DNA from: Virgibacillus oceani
GTDB taxonomy: Bacteria; Bacillota; Bacilli; Bacillales; Amphibacillaceae
Direction of reading: 5' to 3'
NCBI RefSeq assembly: GCF_014638995.1
Contig: NZ_BMFR01000004.1
Location: forward strand, 62,001-126,000
DNA length: 64,000 bases
The translations under genes and the position numbers were made by a program. Under the pieces are notes generated by a model. The model worked only from the letters and a program-made list of their open reading frames with translations, had not been told where the DNA came from and did no database searches. Below are positions 13,086 through 22,621 of this stretch, piece after piece (the first letter of the stretch is position 1; every line of letters starts with the position of its first letter).

Positions 13086-13223
13086 ATGAAAAAGCTGTTA
13101 ATCGTACTATTTTTAGTGATGATCATTGGGTTTGGAATTGTTGGTTATTCGCAGACTGTATCCAAATCTGATGACACAATTGAGCAGAGCACAGATAATA
13201 CTGCATCTATACAAATACAATAA
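13086..13223 (+). CDS. Small secreted or membrane-anchored peptide (45 aa)
   Basis: ATG 13086 follows GTGAGGGG at good distance. The peptide begins MKKLLIVLFLVMIIGFGIVG, a clear hydrophobic signal or anchor, followed by a short polar acidic tail (SKSDDTIEQSTDN). The stop is at 13221-13223. No family recognised. It is preceded by an AT-rich promoter-like stretch and followed by a hairpin, so it is a plausible stand-alone small gene. Confidence 0.55.
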   Translation: MKKLLIVLFLVMIIGFGIVGYSQTVSKSDDTIEQSTDNTASIQIQ

Positions 13224-13246
13224 ATGTTTAATTCATATATAGAAAA

Positions 13247-13280
13247 GGAAAGCATCTATATAAAGACGCTTTCCCTATAT
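13247..13280. terminator. Hairpin between the small peptide gene and the 3D-domain gene
   Basis: GGAAAGC (13247-13253) pairs with GCTTTCC (13268-13274). On the minus strand CTTTTC follows, so it most likely ends the 13311-14057 transcript. Confidence 0.55.
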
Positions 13281-13310
13281 TGCTGACACTAAATCTAGCA
13301 AACTAGTAAG

Positions 13311-14057
13311 TTATTTATTTATAATGGTGACATCTACTGTTCGAACGCCCCAATTATAGGCATCGTCCTTCGTTGGAACGTGGATGTCAATTTCATTACC
13401 GTTAATGCCGCCGCCGATATCTGCAGCTGTTGCATATCCATATCCTTCCACATATACTTCTGAACCTAGTGGAATGACATTTGGATCCACAGCAATTACT
13501 TTTGCATTTGGATTTTCAGTTAAGTTTACTCCAGTTGATGTAACACCAGAACAGCCATCACAACCAGCTGTGTACGCTGTAGCTTTTACACTGATTGTCT
13601 TACCATCTGGAGAATTATCCTGTTCACTCTTTGATTCTTTATTTGAGGTCTTCTGTGTATTTGCATTTTTTGCTATCTTATTGCTTGGCTTATCTTCTTG
13701 AACTATATTTTTTCCTTTAATTTCGATTTCTTGGCCAATTACAATTACATCAGACTCTAAATTGTTCCATTCTTTAATGTCATCCACCGTAACATCAAAC
13801 TTTTTACCAATTCCAATTAATGTATCACCTTTTTCAACCATATATGTTTCATTGATAAAAAGCTTTTGTTTAGGGTGAATAACTGTTGTTTTTAATTCAT
13901 TTATATCTACTAAATCATCTACGGTAGTATCGTATTCGTTAGCAATGTCCCAGAGGGTATCATCTTTTTTGACCTCATATTCTTCCGCTGAAACACTTGT
14001 TGCAGCTGCGCCAGCAATAATAACACTTGTAGCAAGTGCTGCTACTAATTTCTTCAT
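13311..14057 (-). CDS. LysM and 3D-domain cell-wall protein, YocH-like
   Basis: Exported peptidoglycan-binding, probably lytic, protein of 248 residues. Signal peptide 1-24 (ends TSVSA). Two LysM repeats follow: residues about 26-70 (VKKDDTLWDIANEY) and 72-115 (VEKGDTLIGIGKKF). After a polar Asn/Lys/Ser linker comes a 3D domain from about 150 with TAYTAG, VDPNVIPLGS and ADIGGGI. That layout is YocH. ATG 14057 follows AAGGAGGAACAAC. In B. subtilis yocH is a WalKR target; phased TGTAAT half-sites upstream hint at related control. Confidence 0.88.
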   Translation of the reverse strand: MKKLVAALATSVIIAGAAATSVSAEEYEVKKDDTLWDIANEYDTTVDDLVDINELKTTVIHPKQKLFINETYMVEKGDTLIGIGKKFDVTVDDIKEWNNLESDVIVIGQEIEIKGKNIVQEDKPSNKIAKNANTQKTSNKESKSEQDNSPDGKTISVKATAYTAGCDGCSGVTSTGVNLTENPNAKVIAVDPNVIPLGSEVYVEGYGYATAADIGGGINGNEIDIHVPTKDDAYNWGVRTVDVTIINK

Positions 14058-14118
14058 AGGGTTGTTCCTCCTTAAATTCTGACATTGCCTATACTATCAT
14101 AGGAAAATAGACAATGCA

Positions 14119-14216
14119 GTTACAAGATTTTTAAGAGTCTATTACAAGCATTACCAAGATTGCTAGAGTTTATTACAAATATAATAGATTCGTGACAATA
14201 GTCTTGTAATGTTACA
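14119..14216 (-). promoter_or_regulatory. Phased TGTAAT/GTTACA half-sites upstream of the yocH-like gene
   Basis: ATTACA-type half-sites (plus strand) begin at 14119, 14141, 14150 and 14172, forming two pairs each 22 bp apart and offset by 31 bp. TGTAAT (14205) and GTTACA (14211) follow. The WalR half-site consensus TGTWAH resembles these, but the canonical spacing is 11 bp, so WalR binding is only a suggestion. Confidence 0.35.
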
Positions 14217-14245
14217 GGGTCTGGGAGTAAACACCTATTTCTCAG

Positions 14246-14307
14246 TACTTATATGCTGGGCGCTGTAGCTGGACGTGGCTAATGCCGCAGAAAAGCAGCT
14301 ATAAGTA
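14246..14307. other. Imperfect palindrome in a 357-bp gap
   Basis: TACTTATA (14246-14253) and TATAAGTA (14300-14307) bracket a GC-richer core with TAGCTG and CAGCTA arms. It differs in composition from the AT-rich surroundings and looks like a repeat remnant. Apart from this, the half-sites and the appA terminator, the gap 14058-14414 shows nothing. Confidence 0.4.
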
Positions 14308-14372
14308 TCTTTTATAAATATCTATAAAATCATCCAATTTTTATTACCACAATTAAAATAAAACCCATCAAA

Positions 14373-14399
14373 AAGAAGACCCGCCTGGCGGGTCTTCTT
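14373..14399 (-). terminator. Terminator of the app operon
   Basis: AAGAAGACCCGCC (14373-14385) and GGCGGGTCTTCTT (14387-14399) form a strong stem. On the minus strand TTTTTGATG follows. It lies 16 nt past the appA stop. Confidence 0.9.
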
Positions 14400-14414
14400 C
14401 ATAAATTGTTATTA

Positions 14415-16262
14415 TTACTCAGCAACCATTGGTTCTTCTTGTGTTACAGCAATTTTATAACGTCCATTGTAATCAACCGATAATGAGTAGTTTTGAACGC
14501 GATTATTTACTGGAACTAGTAACGAACGGTACAATGTTGGGAATACAGGCACTTCCTCAACCATAAACTCTTGCCATTCATTATAAATCTCTTGGCGTTT
14601 TTCAACATCAAACGCTGCTTCAGATACACCTGCTTCTAATAATTCTGTGTTCTTTTCACTTTCATAACGTGCGAAGTTAAACATGGCATCATGACCATAG
14701 AGGCCAGCAGGGTTTACATCGTATCCTACACCCCATGCACCAGCATAAACGTCGACTGCAGGATCATCATTACCCCCATTACCAACACGCTCATAAAATG
14801 TGTTGAATTCTTGCAGACGGCCATCTAAAAGCTGTACCTTTAGACCAACTTGTTCCCAAGCTTGAATGTAATATTTAGCTAAAGGTTCGGCTGTGTCTCC
14901 ACCTGACATTGAAGCGAAGTTAATGACTAATTCTTCACCATCAGGATCTTCACGTAAGCCATCGCCATTTGTATCTTTATATCCCGCTTCATCTAGAAGC
15001 TGTTTTGCTTTTTCCGGATCGTACTCTCTGCCAGGATTAGTTTCATCGTGATACACAGGGTGTGAAGGTGGAATTAATGTTGTCGCATTCCAACGCAATC
15101 CATGGTAGAATTTCTTACCGACTTGTTCATTGTCAACTGCGTGCCACATTGCTTGACGTAATTTTTTATTGCCCATTTTAGCATCTGGATTTGGTTTAAC
15201 TACATTATTTTCCTTATCCCATGTGCCAAGTTTAAAGCCAATATATGAATACGAAAGGTCAATCATTCCAAGATATTCAACATTTGATAAATCGGCATTT
15301 TCAGGGTACTGATCTGTTGGGAAGCTATCTACTAAATCAACTTTTCCAGTTTCAATTGCTTGAACAACAGTATTTGGATTAATTACCTGAACTACAACTT
15401 TATCTAAAGCTGGTTCACCTTGCCAATAATCTTCATTTTTAGTCATCACTACTGACTCGCCAGGTACGATGCTTTCAACTTTGAATGGTCCAAAGCCAAT
15501 TGGATGCTCGCGTACTTCTGGTGAAGCTGACATTTCCGCCACAGGAATATCTTTAAAGATATGCTTTGCTAATGGATATGTCCAAACACTCCCTGTTAAT
15601 AATGACGGTGTTGCTTCTTTGTAAGTTATTTTTAACGTTTTATCATCAACCACTTCAATACCAGAAATAGTATCTGCCTTTCCGGCGTGGTATTCTTCCA
15701 TACCTTCAATATTTGTAAAATCTGATCCATAACGAGGTCCATCATAATCTGGATCACCAATTACTTCATGAGCAAATAACCAATCCTCTGCAGTTACAGG
15801 CTCACCATCATGCCAATTAACATTATCTTTAATTGTAAACGTAAATGTACGCCCATCTTCACTTACTTCATATGTTGCTGCACCTTCGTTTGACATAACA
15901 TAATCCTTGTCAAATTGGATTAATGATTCATCAAACCAATTTAAAATTTGCGCATCGGGATCTCCACCATAGAAATTCCAGTTCAATGTTCCTTCAAATG
16001 CAGTGTCCGATACCAAACCAAAGTTTAGGGTTCCGCCTTCTATTGCTTCGCCTTCATTTGTTGTATCTGGACTAAAATCTTCAATAGAATAAAGACCATC
16101 ATCAGCTTCTTCTTCTTCACCACTGTCATCGGTGGCTTCTGTATCTGTACTACCGGAATCCTTAGGCTTTTCGCCTTCAGTTTCCTTACTACACGCTGCC
16201 AATGCGAGTAGTAAAACTAACATTAGCGCAAATAACGCCTTTGTAAAACTTAACTTTCTCAT
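14415..16262 (-). CDS. appA: Oligopeptide-binding lipoprotein, AppA-like
   Basis: Extracellular substrate-binding protein of the SBP_bac_5 family, 615 residues. The signal peptide ends in lipobox LALAAC (Cys about 24), so it is membrane-tethered by lipid. An acidic Thr/Glu/Asp linker follows. The segment GTLNFGLVSDTAFEGTLNWN and the large size resemble B. subtilis AppA rather than OppA. It is the last gene of the operon appD-appF-appB-appC-appA. AAGGGAGGG precedes the ATG. It captures peptides for AppBC. Confidence 0.87.
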   Translation of the reverse strand: MRKLSFTKALFALMLVLLLALAACSKETEGEKPKDSGSTDTEATDDSGEEEEADDGLYSIEDFSPDTTNEGEAIEGGTLNFGLVSDTAFEGTLNWNFYGGDPDAQILNWFDESLIQFDKDYVMSNEGAATYEVSEDGRTFTFTIKDNVNWHDGEPVTAEDWLFAHEVIGDPDYDGPRYGSDFTNIEGMEEYHAGKADTISGIEVVDDKTLKITYKEATPSLLTGSVWTYPLAKHIFKDIPVAEMSASPEVREHPIGFGPFKVESIVPGESVVMTKNEDYWQGEPALDKVVVQVINPNTVVQAIETGKVDLVDSFPTDQYPENADLSNVEYLGMIDLSYSYIGFKLGTWDKENNVVKPNPDAKMGNKKLRQAMWHAVDNEQVGKKFYHGLRWNATTLIPPSHPVYHDETNPGREYDPEKAKQLLDEAGYKDTNGDGLREDPDGEELVINFASMSGGDTAEPLAKYYIQAWEQVGLKVQLLDGRLQEFNTFYERVGNGGNDDPAVDVYAGAWGVGYDVNPAGLYGHDAMFNFARYESEKNTELLEAGVSEAAFDVEKRQEIYNEWQEFMVEEVPVFPTLYRSLLVPVNNRVQNYSLSVDYNGRYKIAVTQEEPMVAE

Positions 16263-16282
16263 TAATTGTACCCTCCCTTTTT

Positions 16283-17197
16283 TTATCCTCTTCGTTGCCT
16301 TGCATCAGTCGCACGCTTTAGCGCTTGACCGACATTATTTATACTCAACATCAGTACTAAAATTAGTATTGATGCAGGTAACCAGATCCACCATCTGCTC
16401 TCCAATGTTTGCGGGTTTGTAGCATAGCTGACAAGTGTTCCAAGACTTGGCGTGCTTTCAGGAAAACCAAAGCCTAAAAACGAGAGACCAGATTCTAAAC
16501 CAATATTTGCCGCCAAATTCAATGTCATTGTTACAATAATGAGTGAACTAAGATTCGGCAACACCTGTGTAAACATAATTTTCAGATTGGAAGAACCAAG
16601 TGTTTTGGAAGCCTGAGCATAGTCAAGTTCCTTTTCCTGCAATGCTTTCGAGCGTATCAGCCGGGCAATCCCCATCCATAAAAATGCTGTCATAATTAAT
16701 GAAAATGAAATGATGCTATACTTAGGAACTATCGCTACAAATACGATAACTACCATTAGAAATGGCAAAATCAAAAAGAAATCAAGAATTCGCATCATTA
16801 TATTATCAACCGTTCCGCCAAAGTATCCTGCAACCAATCCATAAATGATACCGATTAACCCTGTCATTAGTGTCACTAATATTCCAATAGAAAGGGAATT
16901 CCGTGTTCCAATGATTAACTGGCCAAAAATATCGCGCCCGCCATAATCAGTTCCCAGCAAAAATTCTTCTGATGGCGGTTCATGTATTGCAAATAAATCC
17001 ACTGTGACAATTTCTTCCTGATTTAAAATAAGTGAAATACCATATACAAACAATACAACCAGTACTAAAAATATTAACGATATTAGTGCTACTTTATCCC
17101 GTAAAATTTCCCTCCATATAATACTCCATCCAGTGGGACTTTTACTTGCTTCCAGTTTCTCGTCCGATATATCAACATTGCTATTGTTCATATCCAT
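16283..17197 (-). CDS. appC: Oligopeptide ABC transporter permease, AppC-like
   Basis: Binding-protein-dependent permease with about six helices. The N-terminal cytoplasmic stretch is followed by the OppC_N-type helix, and the EAA loop reads YAQASKTLGSSNLKIMFTQV. It pairs with AppB to form the channel. I prefer ATG 17197 over GTG 17206, since AGAGGTGA sits just ahead of the ATG. 304 residues, normal for the family. Confidence 0.87.
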   Translation of the reverse strand: MDMNNSNVDISDEKLEASKSPTGWSIIWREILRDKVALISLIFLVLVVLFVYGISLILNQEEIVTVDLFAIHEPPSEEFLLGTDYGGRDIFGQLIIGTRNSLSIGILVTLMTGLIGIIYGLVAGYFGGTVDNIMMRILDFFLILPFLMVVIVFVAIVPKYSIISFSLIMTAFLWMGIARLIRSKALQEKELDYAQASKTLGSSNLKIMFTQVLPNLSSLIIVTMTLNLAANIGLESGLSFLGFGFPESTPSLGTLVSYATNPQTLESRWWIWLPASILILVLMLSINNVGQALKRATDARQRRG

Positions 17198-17225
17198 TTT
17201 AATCACCTCTGAGTCTATCGAATTA

Positions 17226-18188
17226 TTATTTTATTCGGATGCGCGGGTCTACCAGACTCAAAATAACATCTGAAATTAAAGCCCCTAAAATGGAAGCAAT
17301 TCCAAACAACAGAACAACTGAAGTTACTACACTATAATCACGTAAAAGAATCGATTCATAAAATAATTGTCCCATCCCCGGATAACCAAATATTTGTTCA
17401 ACAAAAATCGTACCACCGATTAAACCAGTTATTTCGAAACCAAAAAACGCTGCAATCGGCAATAATGAGTTTCGTAAAATATGTCGATTATAAACCCTTG
17501 ATTCGGGTGCACCTTTCGCTCTTGCTGTAATGATAAAGTCTCGCTGTTTTGTATCGATAATCTCACTGCGCAGGTACTGTACAGTGTTAACCGTCGTAAT
17601 AAGTGCTAATGAAATTGCAGGAAGCAGCATATGATATATTTTGCTCACAATGTAATCAAACGTTCCTGGCTCTAACCCCGGTTTTACACTGCCTGTTGTG
17701 GGGAACCATCCATAGTGAAAACCGAAAATCCATAGCATGACTAAGGCGAAAATGAATACAGGTGTTGCAAATCCAATATAAGTATATCCTGTAATGATTC
17801 TATCTGCCCAAGTGTCGTTAAAACGTCCACTTGTTATTCCTAGCGGTATTGCAATTAAATATGTAATAATTAATGTAACTACTGAAAGCCAGAAAGTATT
17901 AATTAAGCGTTGTTCAATTAATTCTGAAACTGGCATCTTGAAGCGAAATGACTCCCCAAGGTCTCCTTGAATTGCTCCTTTTATCCAGTCTATATATTGG
18001 GCATACCACTCATCATTAAGACCCAGCTTTTCACGCATTTTTGCAATTTCTTTAGGGTCCAGATTGGGATCAATTAACCCTGATAATGCATCACCAGGCA
18101 TTGCTTGTGCCATGAGAAAGATTAAAATACTTAATAAAAAGATTTGGGGTATCATTATTAGAATTCTTCGTACTGTGAATTTCCACAT
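17226..18188 (-). CDS. appB: Oligopeptide ABC transporter permease, AppB-like
   Basis: OppB/DppB-type permease with the typical first helix preceded by RRILIMIPQ, then an extended loop and five more helices. The EAA motif is FIITARAKGAPESRVYNRHI. ATG 18188 has CCGGAGG nine bases upstream; a TTG at 18197 abuts the ribosome binding site and is rejected. It begins 2 bp after the appF stop, so translation may be coupled. Confidence 0.88.
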   Translation of the reverse strand: MWKFTVRRILIMIPQIFLLSILIFLMAQAMPGDALSGLIDPNLDPKEIAKMREKLGLNDEWYAQYIDWIKGAIQGDLGESFRFKMPVSELIEQRLINTFWLSVVTLIITYLIAIPLGITSGRFNDTWADRIITGYTYIGFATPVFIFALVMLWIFGFHYGWFPTTGSVKPGLEPGTFDYIVSKIYHMLLPAISLALITTVNTVQYLRSEIIDTKQRDFIITARAKGAPESRVYNRHILRNSLLPIAAFFGFEITGLIGGTIFVEQIFGYPGMGQLFYESILLRDYSVVTSVVLLFGIASILGALISDVILSLVDPRIRIK

Positions 18189-18189
18189 A

Positions 18190-19122
18190 TCATTCAACCT
18201 CCGGCAATGCTACTAGGTGTGTTTTTGATACGGGCTTAAGCTTAAATGCCAAACCATCACTATCAAAGTATTCATTATATGATTGCTCGTATTCCGTTTG
18301 AACTTCTTGACGGAATTGAATTTGTTTTTTACGTTGCGAAGGGTCGATATCTGGAATGGCAGCGACAAGACGCTTCGTATAAATGTGCTGTGGACTGTTA
18401 AAAATTTCTTCCGTAGTCCCCTGCTCAACATAACGCCCCTTATACATTATTCCAATATGATCACACATATGTCTGATTACCCCAAGGTCATGACCAATGA
18501 AGAGGTAAGTTAGATCTAATTCCTCTTGGATGTCCCGCATAAAATTCAATACCTGTGCTTGCACTGAAACATCAAGTGCTGAAACAGGCTCATCGGCGAT
18601 AATAACTTTTGGTTTTAAAGCGATTGCCCTAGCAACTCCAATGCGTTGACGTTGTCCACCTGAGAATTCATGCGGGTATTTCACGATACTTTCCGGGCTC
18701 AATCCAACCAATTCCAGTAATTCTTGCACCCTTTTTTTCTCTTCTATTTTTGACAGTTTTTCGTAATTGCGTAATGGTTCAGCGATTATGTCCAATACCC
18801 GCTTTTTAGGATTCAACGAAGAGTATGGGTCTTGAAAAATCATTTGTATTTGTTTACGTACATCCAGCTCTGCCTGTTTTAAATCCGTTATGTCATAACC
18901 GTCAAAAGTGATCTTGCCTGCTGTAATATTATTAAGTCCCATAATTGCTCGACCTGTAGTAGTCTTTCCAGAACCTGATTCACCAACAAGTCCATATGTT
19001 TTTCCCTTTTCAATGGAAAGTGAGACACCATCAACAGCCTTCACATAATCAACAGTTCGTCCAAAAATTCCACCCTTTATTGGAAAGTGCACCTTTAAAT
19101 CTTCTACTTCAAGAAACCCCAT
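18190..19122 (-). CDS. appF: Oligopeptide ABC transporter ATP-binding protein, AppF-like
   Basis: ATPase of the OppF/AppF type. Walker A GESGSGKTT, signature [10 protein letters not shown] and Walker B VIIADEPVSALD are intact. The start at 19122 (MGFLEVEDLKVHFP) has TAAGGAGGA upstream and overlaps the appD end by 14 bp; the longer frame to 19185 has no ribosome binding site. 310 residues. Confidence 0.88.
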   Translation of the reverse strand: MGFLEVEDLKVHFPIKGGIFGRTVDYVKAVDGVSLSIEKGKTYGLVGESGSGKTTTGRAIMGLNNITAGKITFDGYDITDLKQAELDVRKQIQMIFQDPYSSLNPKKRVLDIIAEPLRNYEKLSKIEEKKRVQELLELVGLSPESIVKYPHEFSGGQRQRIGVARAIALKPKVIIADEPVSALDVSVQAQVLNFMRDIQEELDLTYLFIGHDLGVIRHMCDHIGIMYKGRYVEQGTTEEIFNSPQHIYTKRLVAAIPDIDPSQRKKQIQFRQEVQTEYEQSYNEYFDSDGLAFKLKPVSKTHLVALPEVE

Positions 19123-20125
19123 GACTCTGATCCTCCTTACTCTCTTCAGGGAAGCTAAACTGGCTGTAACAAGTACATCGTACAAAGTGACCAGGGCTTA
19201 TTTCATGCAGAACAGGATTATCCTCATGTGCTGAACTATCTATCCAAGGGATTCTTGGTCCAAACCGGCAGCCTTCTCTTGGCAATTTTTGCAGTGACGG
19301 AACAATTCCTTGAATCACATGTAATTTTGTTTGGTCTTTAGCTGCATTCGGAACAGAATTTAATAATGATCTTGTATACGGATGCTGGGGATCCCCAAAC
19401 AATGTATGAACATCTGCAATTTCTACAATTTGGCCCGCATACATAACTGCAACTCGGTCAGCTGTTTCAGCTACAACACCTAAATCATGTGTAATCAAAA
19501 TAATTCCAGCATTCATGTCCTCTTTTAATTCATTAAGTAAGTCTAGGATTTGCGATTGAATTGTTGCATCAAGAGCGGTGGTAGGTTCATCGGCAATCAG
19601 CAATTCCGGCTCATTTGCAATTGCAATGGCGATTACTACCCTTTGCCTCATTCCTCCAGAAAGCTCATGAGGAAACTGTTTATATGTTCGTTCCGGATGA
19701 GGAATCCCGACCTTGTTCAATAGTTTAATAACTTTAGCTTTTCGCTCGCTTTTCGATAGATTTTTATTATGTAAGGAAACTATTTCTCCTATTTGATCTC
19801 CAATTTCCATTAGCGGATTTAATGCCGTTAGCGGATCCTGAAAGATCATTGCCATATCATTTCCGCGAAGCTTATTTAGCTTAGCAGGTGAAATATTGGC
19901 TATGTCATGACCTTTATATAAAATATTTCCTTCTATTTTTGCTCGATTATGTAGTCCCATTATTGAAAATGCCAGTGCGCTTTTGCCGCATCCGGACTCC
20001 CCAACTATTGCCAATACTTCATTTTTGTTAACTGTTATAGATACATCGTCTACTGCTGCGTAATAGTTATCTTTGATGCGAAATGATGTTTTCAGATTTT
20101 TTATTTCCAGCAAACCTTCAGCCAA
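19109..20125 (-). CDS. appD: Oligopeptide ABC transporter ATP-binding protein, AppD-like
   Basis: ATPase of the OppD/AppD type, 338 residues and first gene of the operon. Walker [10 protein letters not shown], signature LSGGMRQRV and Walker [13 protein letters not shown]. The C-terminus holds the oligopeptide/dipeptide extension with REGCRFGPRIPW, but only a reduced cysteine cluster (CRF ... CTCYS). It works as a heterodimer with AppF. The gene order D-F-B-C-A differs from B. subtilis app (D-F-A-B-C) only in the position of the binding protein. Confidence 0.88.
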   Translation of the reverse strand: MAEGLLEIKNLKTSFRIKDNYYAAVDDVSITVNKNEVLAIVGESGCGKSALAFSIMGLHNRAKIEGNILYKGHDIANISPAKLNKLRGNDMAMIFQDPLTALNPLMEIGDQIGEIVSLHNKNLSKSERKAKVIKLLNKVGIPHPERTYKQFPHELSGGMRQRVVIAIAIANEPELLIADEPTTALDATIQSQILDLLNELKEDMNAGIILITHDLGVVAETADRVAVMYAGQIVEIADVHTLFGDPQHPYTRSLLNSVPNAAKDQTKLHVIQGIVPSLQKLPREGCRFGPRIPWIDSSAHEDNPVLHEISPGHFVRCTCYSQFSFPEESKEDQSHGVS

Positions 20126-20511
20126 TTTAATCCCCCTAATAAATAATTTTAAGAAGTAAATAACGTGCGATTGTGTGCTATGGCCCTAGCCTCAATTATA
20201 AATAAAGGAAAATAAATACCGTTTATCTGCATTTGTTAAAAGGTAATAACAGCCATGTGTTGATTCAGCTAACTTCCGTTAATTTCTCAAAATTCATGAC
20301 GTCAGATAATACAGCCTATTCATCAAATATAGAGTATATTCATCGCGTTGTTACACAATTGTAATATAACAGTGACTTTTTAAATTATATATTATTTTCT
20401 GATTTTTAACAAGCCTTTTTAAAGTTTTTTATTTCACCCTTTTGCGAATTTTGTGTTTTAATACCTACAAATTATTGTAATATATAGTAATTACGTGCTA
20501 TTTTTAGTCAA
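20126..20511 (-). promoter_or_regulatory. Upstream region of the app operon with a CodY-like box
   Basis: This AT-rich gap carries no credible gene. A CodY-like box, TATTTTCTGATTTTT at 20393-20407, matches about 11 of 15 positions of AATTTTCWGAAAATT. CodY control of peptide importers is well established in Bacillus, but in AT-rich DNA this match is weak. Confidence 0.3.
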
Positions 20512-20549
20512 AAAAATAGACCCATTATATTACTAATGGATCTATTTTT
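20512..20549 (-). terminator. Terminator of the opp operon
   Basis: AAAAATAGACCCATTA (20512-20527) pairs with TAATGGATCTATTTTT (20534-20549) with one mismatch. On the minus strand it lies 13 nt past the oppF stop and ends in T residues. Confidence 0.85.
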
Positions 20550-20562
20550 ATACGGACAAAAC

Positions 20563-21582
20563 TTATGCTTTTGCCAAATTTTGTCTTGCTTTATTTTCTT
20601 CGTTATATTTATCGTTATATAAATGACATGCTACCCAGTGGTCTTTAGAATGTTCTTGCCATTCCGGTACCACTTTGGAGCAGATTTCCATAGCCATAGG
20701 ACATCTTGTTCTGAAACGGCATCCACTTGGCGGATTGATTGGACTTGGAACATCACCTTCAACAATGATACGCTCTCTTGTGCGTTCTACTTCAGGATCT
20801 GAAATAGGAATTGCACTTAATAACGCCTGCGTATACGGATGAAGTGGCTCAGCATATAAATCATCACTTGTAGCAACCTCTGCCATATTTCCTAAATACA
20901 TAACACCTACACGGTCGCTAATGTGCTTAACCATTGATAAATCATGGGCGATGAATAGGTACGTTAACCCGCGTTCACGCTGTAACTTTTTCAAGAGGTT
21001 AACAACCTGTGCCTGGATAGACACGTCCAAAGCGGAGATAGGCTCATCGGCTACAATAAAATCTGGATTTACCGCAAGTGCCCGGGCAATACCAATACGC
21101 TGGCGCTGTCCACCACTAAATTCGTGTGGGTAACGGTTTCCGTGATCTGCATTTAATCCTACTGTTTCCAATAGTTCATTTACACGTGCTGTCCGTTCTT
21201 TCTTGTTGTTTACAAGACCATGAATATCCATACCCTCGGCAATGATATCCTTAACTGTCATCCTTGGATTCAACGATGCATATGGGTCCTGGAAGATCAT
21301 TTGCATGCTGCGATTAAATTTCTTTAAATCTTTTTTAGATTTTTTAGCATGCACATTTTCTCCCTGAAAGTTAACTGCACCTTCTGTAGCTTCGTATAAA
21401 CGCAAAATTGTACGTCCAGCAGTAGATTTTCCGCAGCCAGATTCTCCTACCAAACCAAATGTCTCACCTTTATAAATATCAAAGCTAATATCGTCGACTG
21501 CTTTTAAATAATTATTGCGGTCCATTTTAAAATGCTTTTTCAGGTTTTTTATTTCAAGTAATTTTTCTTTATTATTATTCAT
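20563..21582 (-). CDS. oppF: Oligopeptide ABC transporter ATP-binding protein, OppF
   Basis: ATPase subunit, 339 residues. Walker [10 protein letters not shown], signature [12 protein letters not shown] and Walker [13 protein letters not shown]. The C-terminal Cys motif [11 protein letters not shown] typical of Opp/Dpp ATPases is present. It overlaps the end of oppD by 8 bp, indicating translational coupling. Last gene of the A-A-B-C-D-F operon. Confidence 0.9.
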   Translation of the reverse strand: MNNNKEKLLEIKNLKKHFKMDRNNYLKAVDDISFDIYKGETFGLVGESGCGKSTAGRTILRLYEATEGAVNFQGENVHAKKSKKDLKKFNRSMQMIFQDPYASLNPRMTVKDIIAEGMDIHGLVNNKKERTARVNELLETVGLNADHGNRYPHEFSGGQRQRIGIARALAVNPDFIVADEPISALDVSIQAQVVNLLKKLQRERGLTYLFIAHDLSMVKHISDRVGVMYLGNMAEVATSDDLYAEPLHPYTQALLSAIPISDPEVERTRERIIVEGDVPSPINPPSGCRFRTRCPMAMEICSKVVPEWQEHSKDHWVACHLYNDKYNEENKARQNLAKA

Positions 21583-22606
21583 TAACTTTCGAACCTCCTA
21601 CTAATGCAGATTCAGGGGGTTCAACTTTTGGAGAGCGTTCATCCAATAACCAGCATGCAGTTTTTTGTGTTTTGGAAAGCTCCGTATATTCGGGCATATG
21701 ATCCTCACACACTTTCATTGCATACGGGCAACGCGCTGCAAAAGGACACCCTTTTGGCGGATCAGCTAAATCAGGAGGTGATCCAGGTATCGCTTGTAAT
21801 TCCTCATCACTATCGCTGTCAAGCTTAGGCATAGAACCAAGTAATCCCCATGTATAAGGATGTTTTGGATTGTAGAAAATCTCATCTACATTTCCCGTTT
21901 CGACAATTTTCCCGCCATACATAACAGCAACACGATGCGCTGCGTTGGCCACAACTCCCAAATCATGTGTGATCAAAATGATTGAAGTACCAGTTTGATC
22001 TTGAAGATCACGCATCAAATCAAGGATCTGTGCTTGAATTGTTACGTCCAGTGCTGTTGTTGGTTCGTCAGCTATAAGAACTTTAGGATTACATGCTAGT
22101 GCAATTGCAATCATTGCACGCTGACGCATACCACCTGAAAATTCGTGCGGGTATTGTTTAATACGTGCCTCTGGGTTGGGAATTCCAACAAGTTTCAACA
22201 ATTCTACCCCACGATGATGGGCTTCTTTTTTCGACATATTTTGATGTTTTATTAAGCCTTCTGCAATTTGCTTTCCAACTGTCATCGTTGGATTTAACGA
22301 TGTCATTGGATCCTGGAAGATCATGCTTATTTCTTTACCGCGAATTCCTTCCATTTGCTTTTCGGATTTTTCTATTACATTTTCACCATTAAATTCAATT
22401 GATCCACTAGCAAATTTACCAGGAGGCATCGGAATCAACCGCATGATTGACTGGGCAGTTACACTTTTACCTGATCCGGATTCGCCAACAATCGCCAAAG
22501 TTTCTTTCTCATCAAGATCAAATGTGACACCGCGAACAGCTTTTACTTCACCGCCATATGTGTCAAACGATACGGATAAATCATTTACTTTAAGAATTTT
22601 ATCCAT
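21575..22606 (-). CDS. oppD: Oligopeptide ABC transporter ATP-binding protein, OppD
   Basis: ATPase subunit, 343 residues, partner of OppF. Walker [10 protein letters not shown], signature [10 protein letters not shown], Walker [13 protein letters not shown], and the C-terminal [15 protein letters not shown] cysteine cluster. Spacing to oppC is 15 bp with AGGAGAGAGA upstream of the start. Confidence 0.9.
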   Translation of the reverse strand: MDKILKVNDLSVSFDTYGGEVKAVRGVTFDLDEKETLAIVGESGSGKSVTAQSIMRLIPMPPGKFASGSIEFNGENVIEKSEKQMEGIRGKEISMIFQDPMTSLNPTMTVGKQIAEGLIKHQNMSKKEAHHRGVELLKLVGIPNPEARIKQYPHEFSGGMRQRAMIAIALACNPKVLIADEPTTALDVTIQAQILDLMRDLQDQTGTSIILITHDLGVVANAAHRVAVMYGGKIVETGNVDEIFYNPKHPYTWGLLGSMPKLDSDSDEELQAIPGSPPDLADPPKGCPFAARCPYAMKVCEDHMPEYTELSKTQKTACWLLDERSPKVEPPESALVGGSKVNE

Positions 22607-22621
22607 TTATCTTCTCTCTCC

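Noticed and set aside
14119..14216. Canonical WalR binding site
   Set aside because: Half-sites match but the required 11-bp spacing is absent; kept only as a low-confidence regulatory region.
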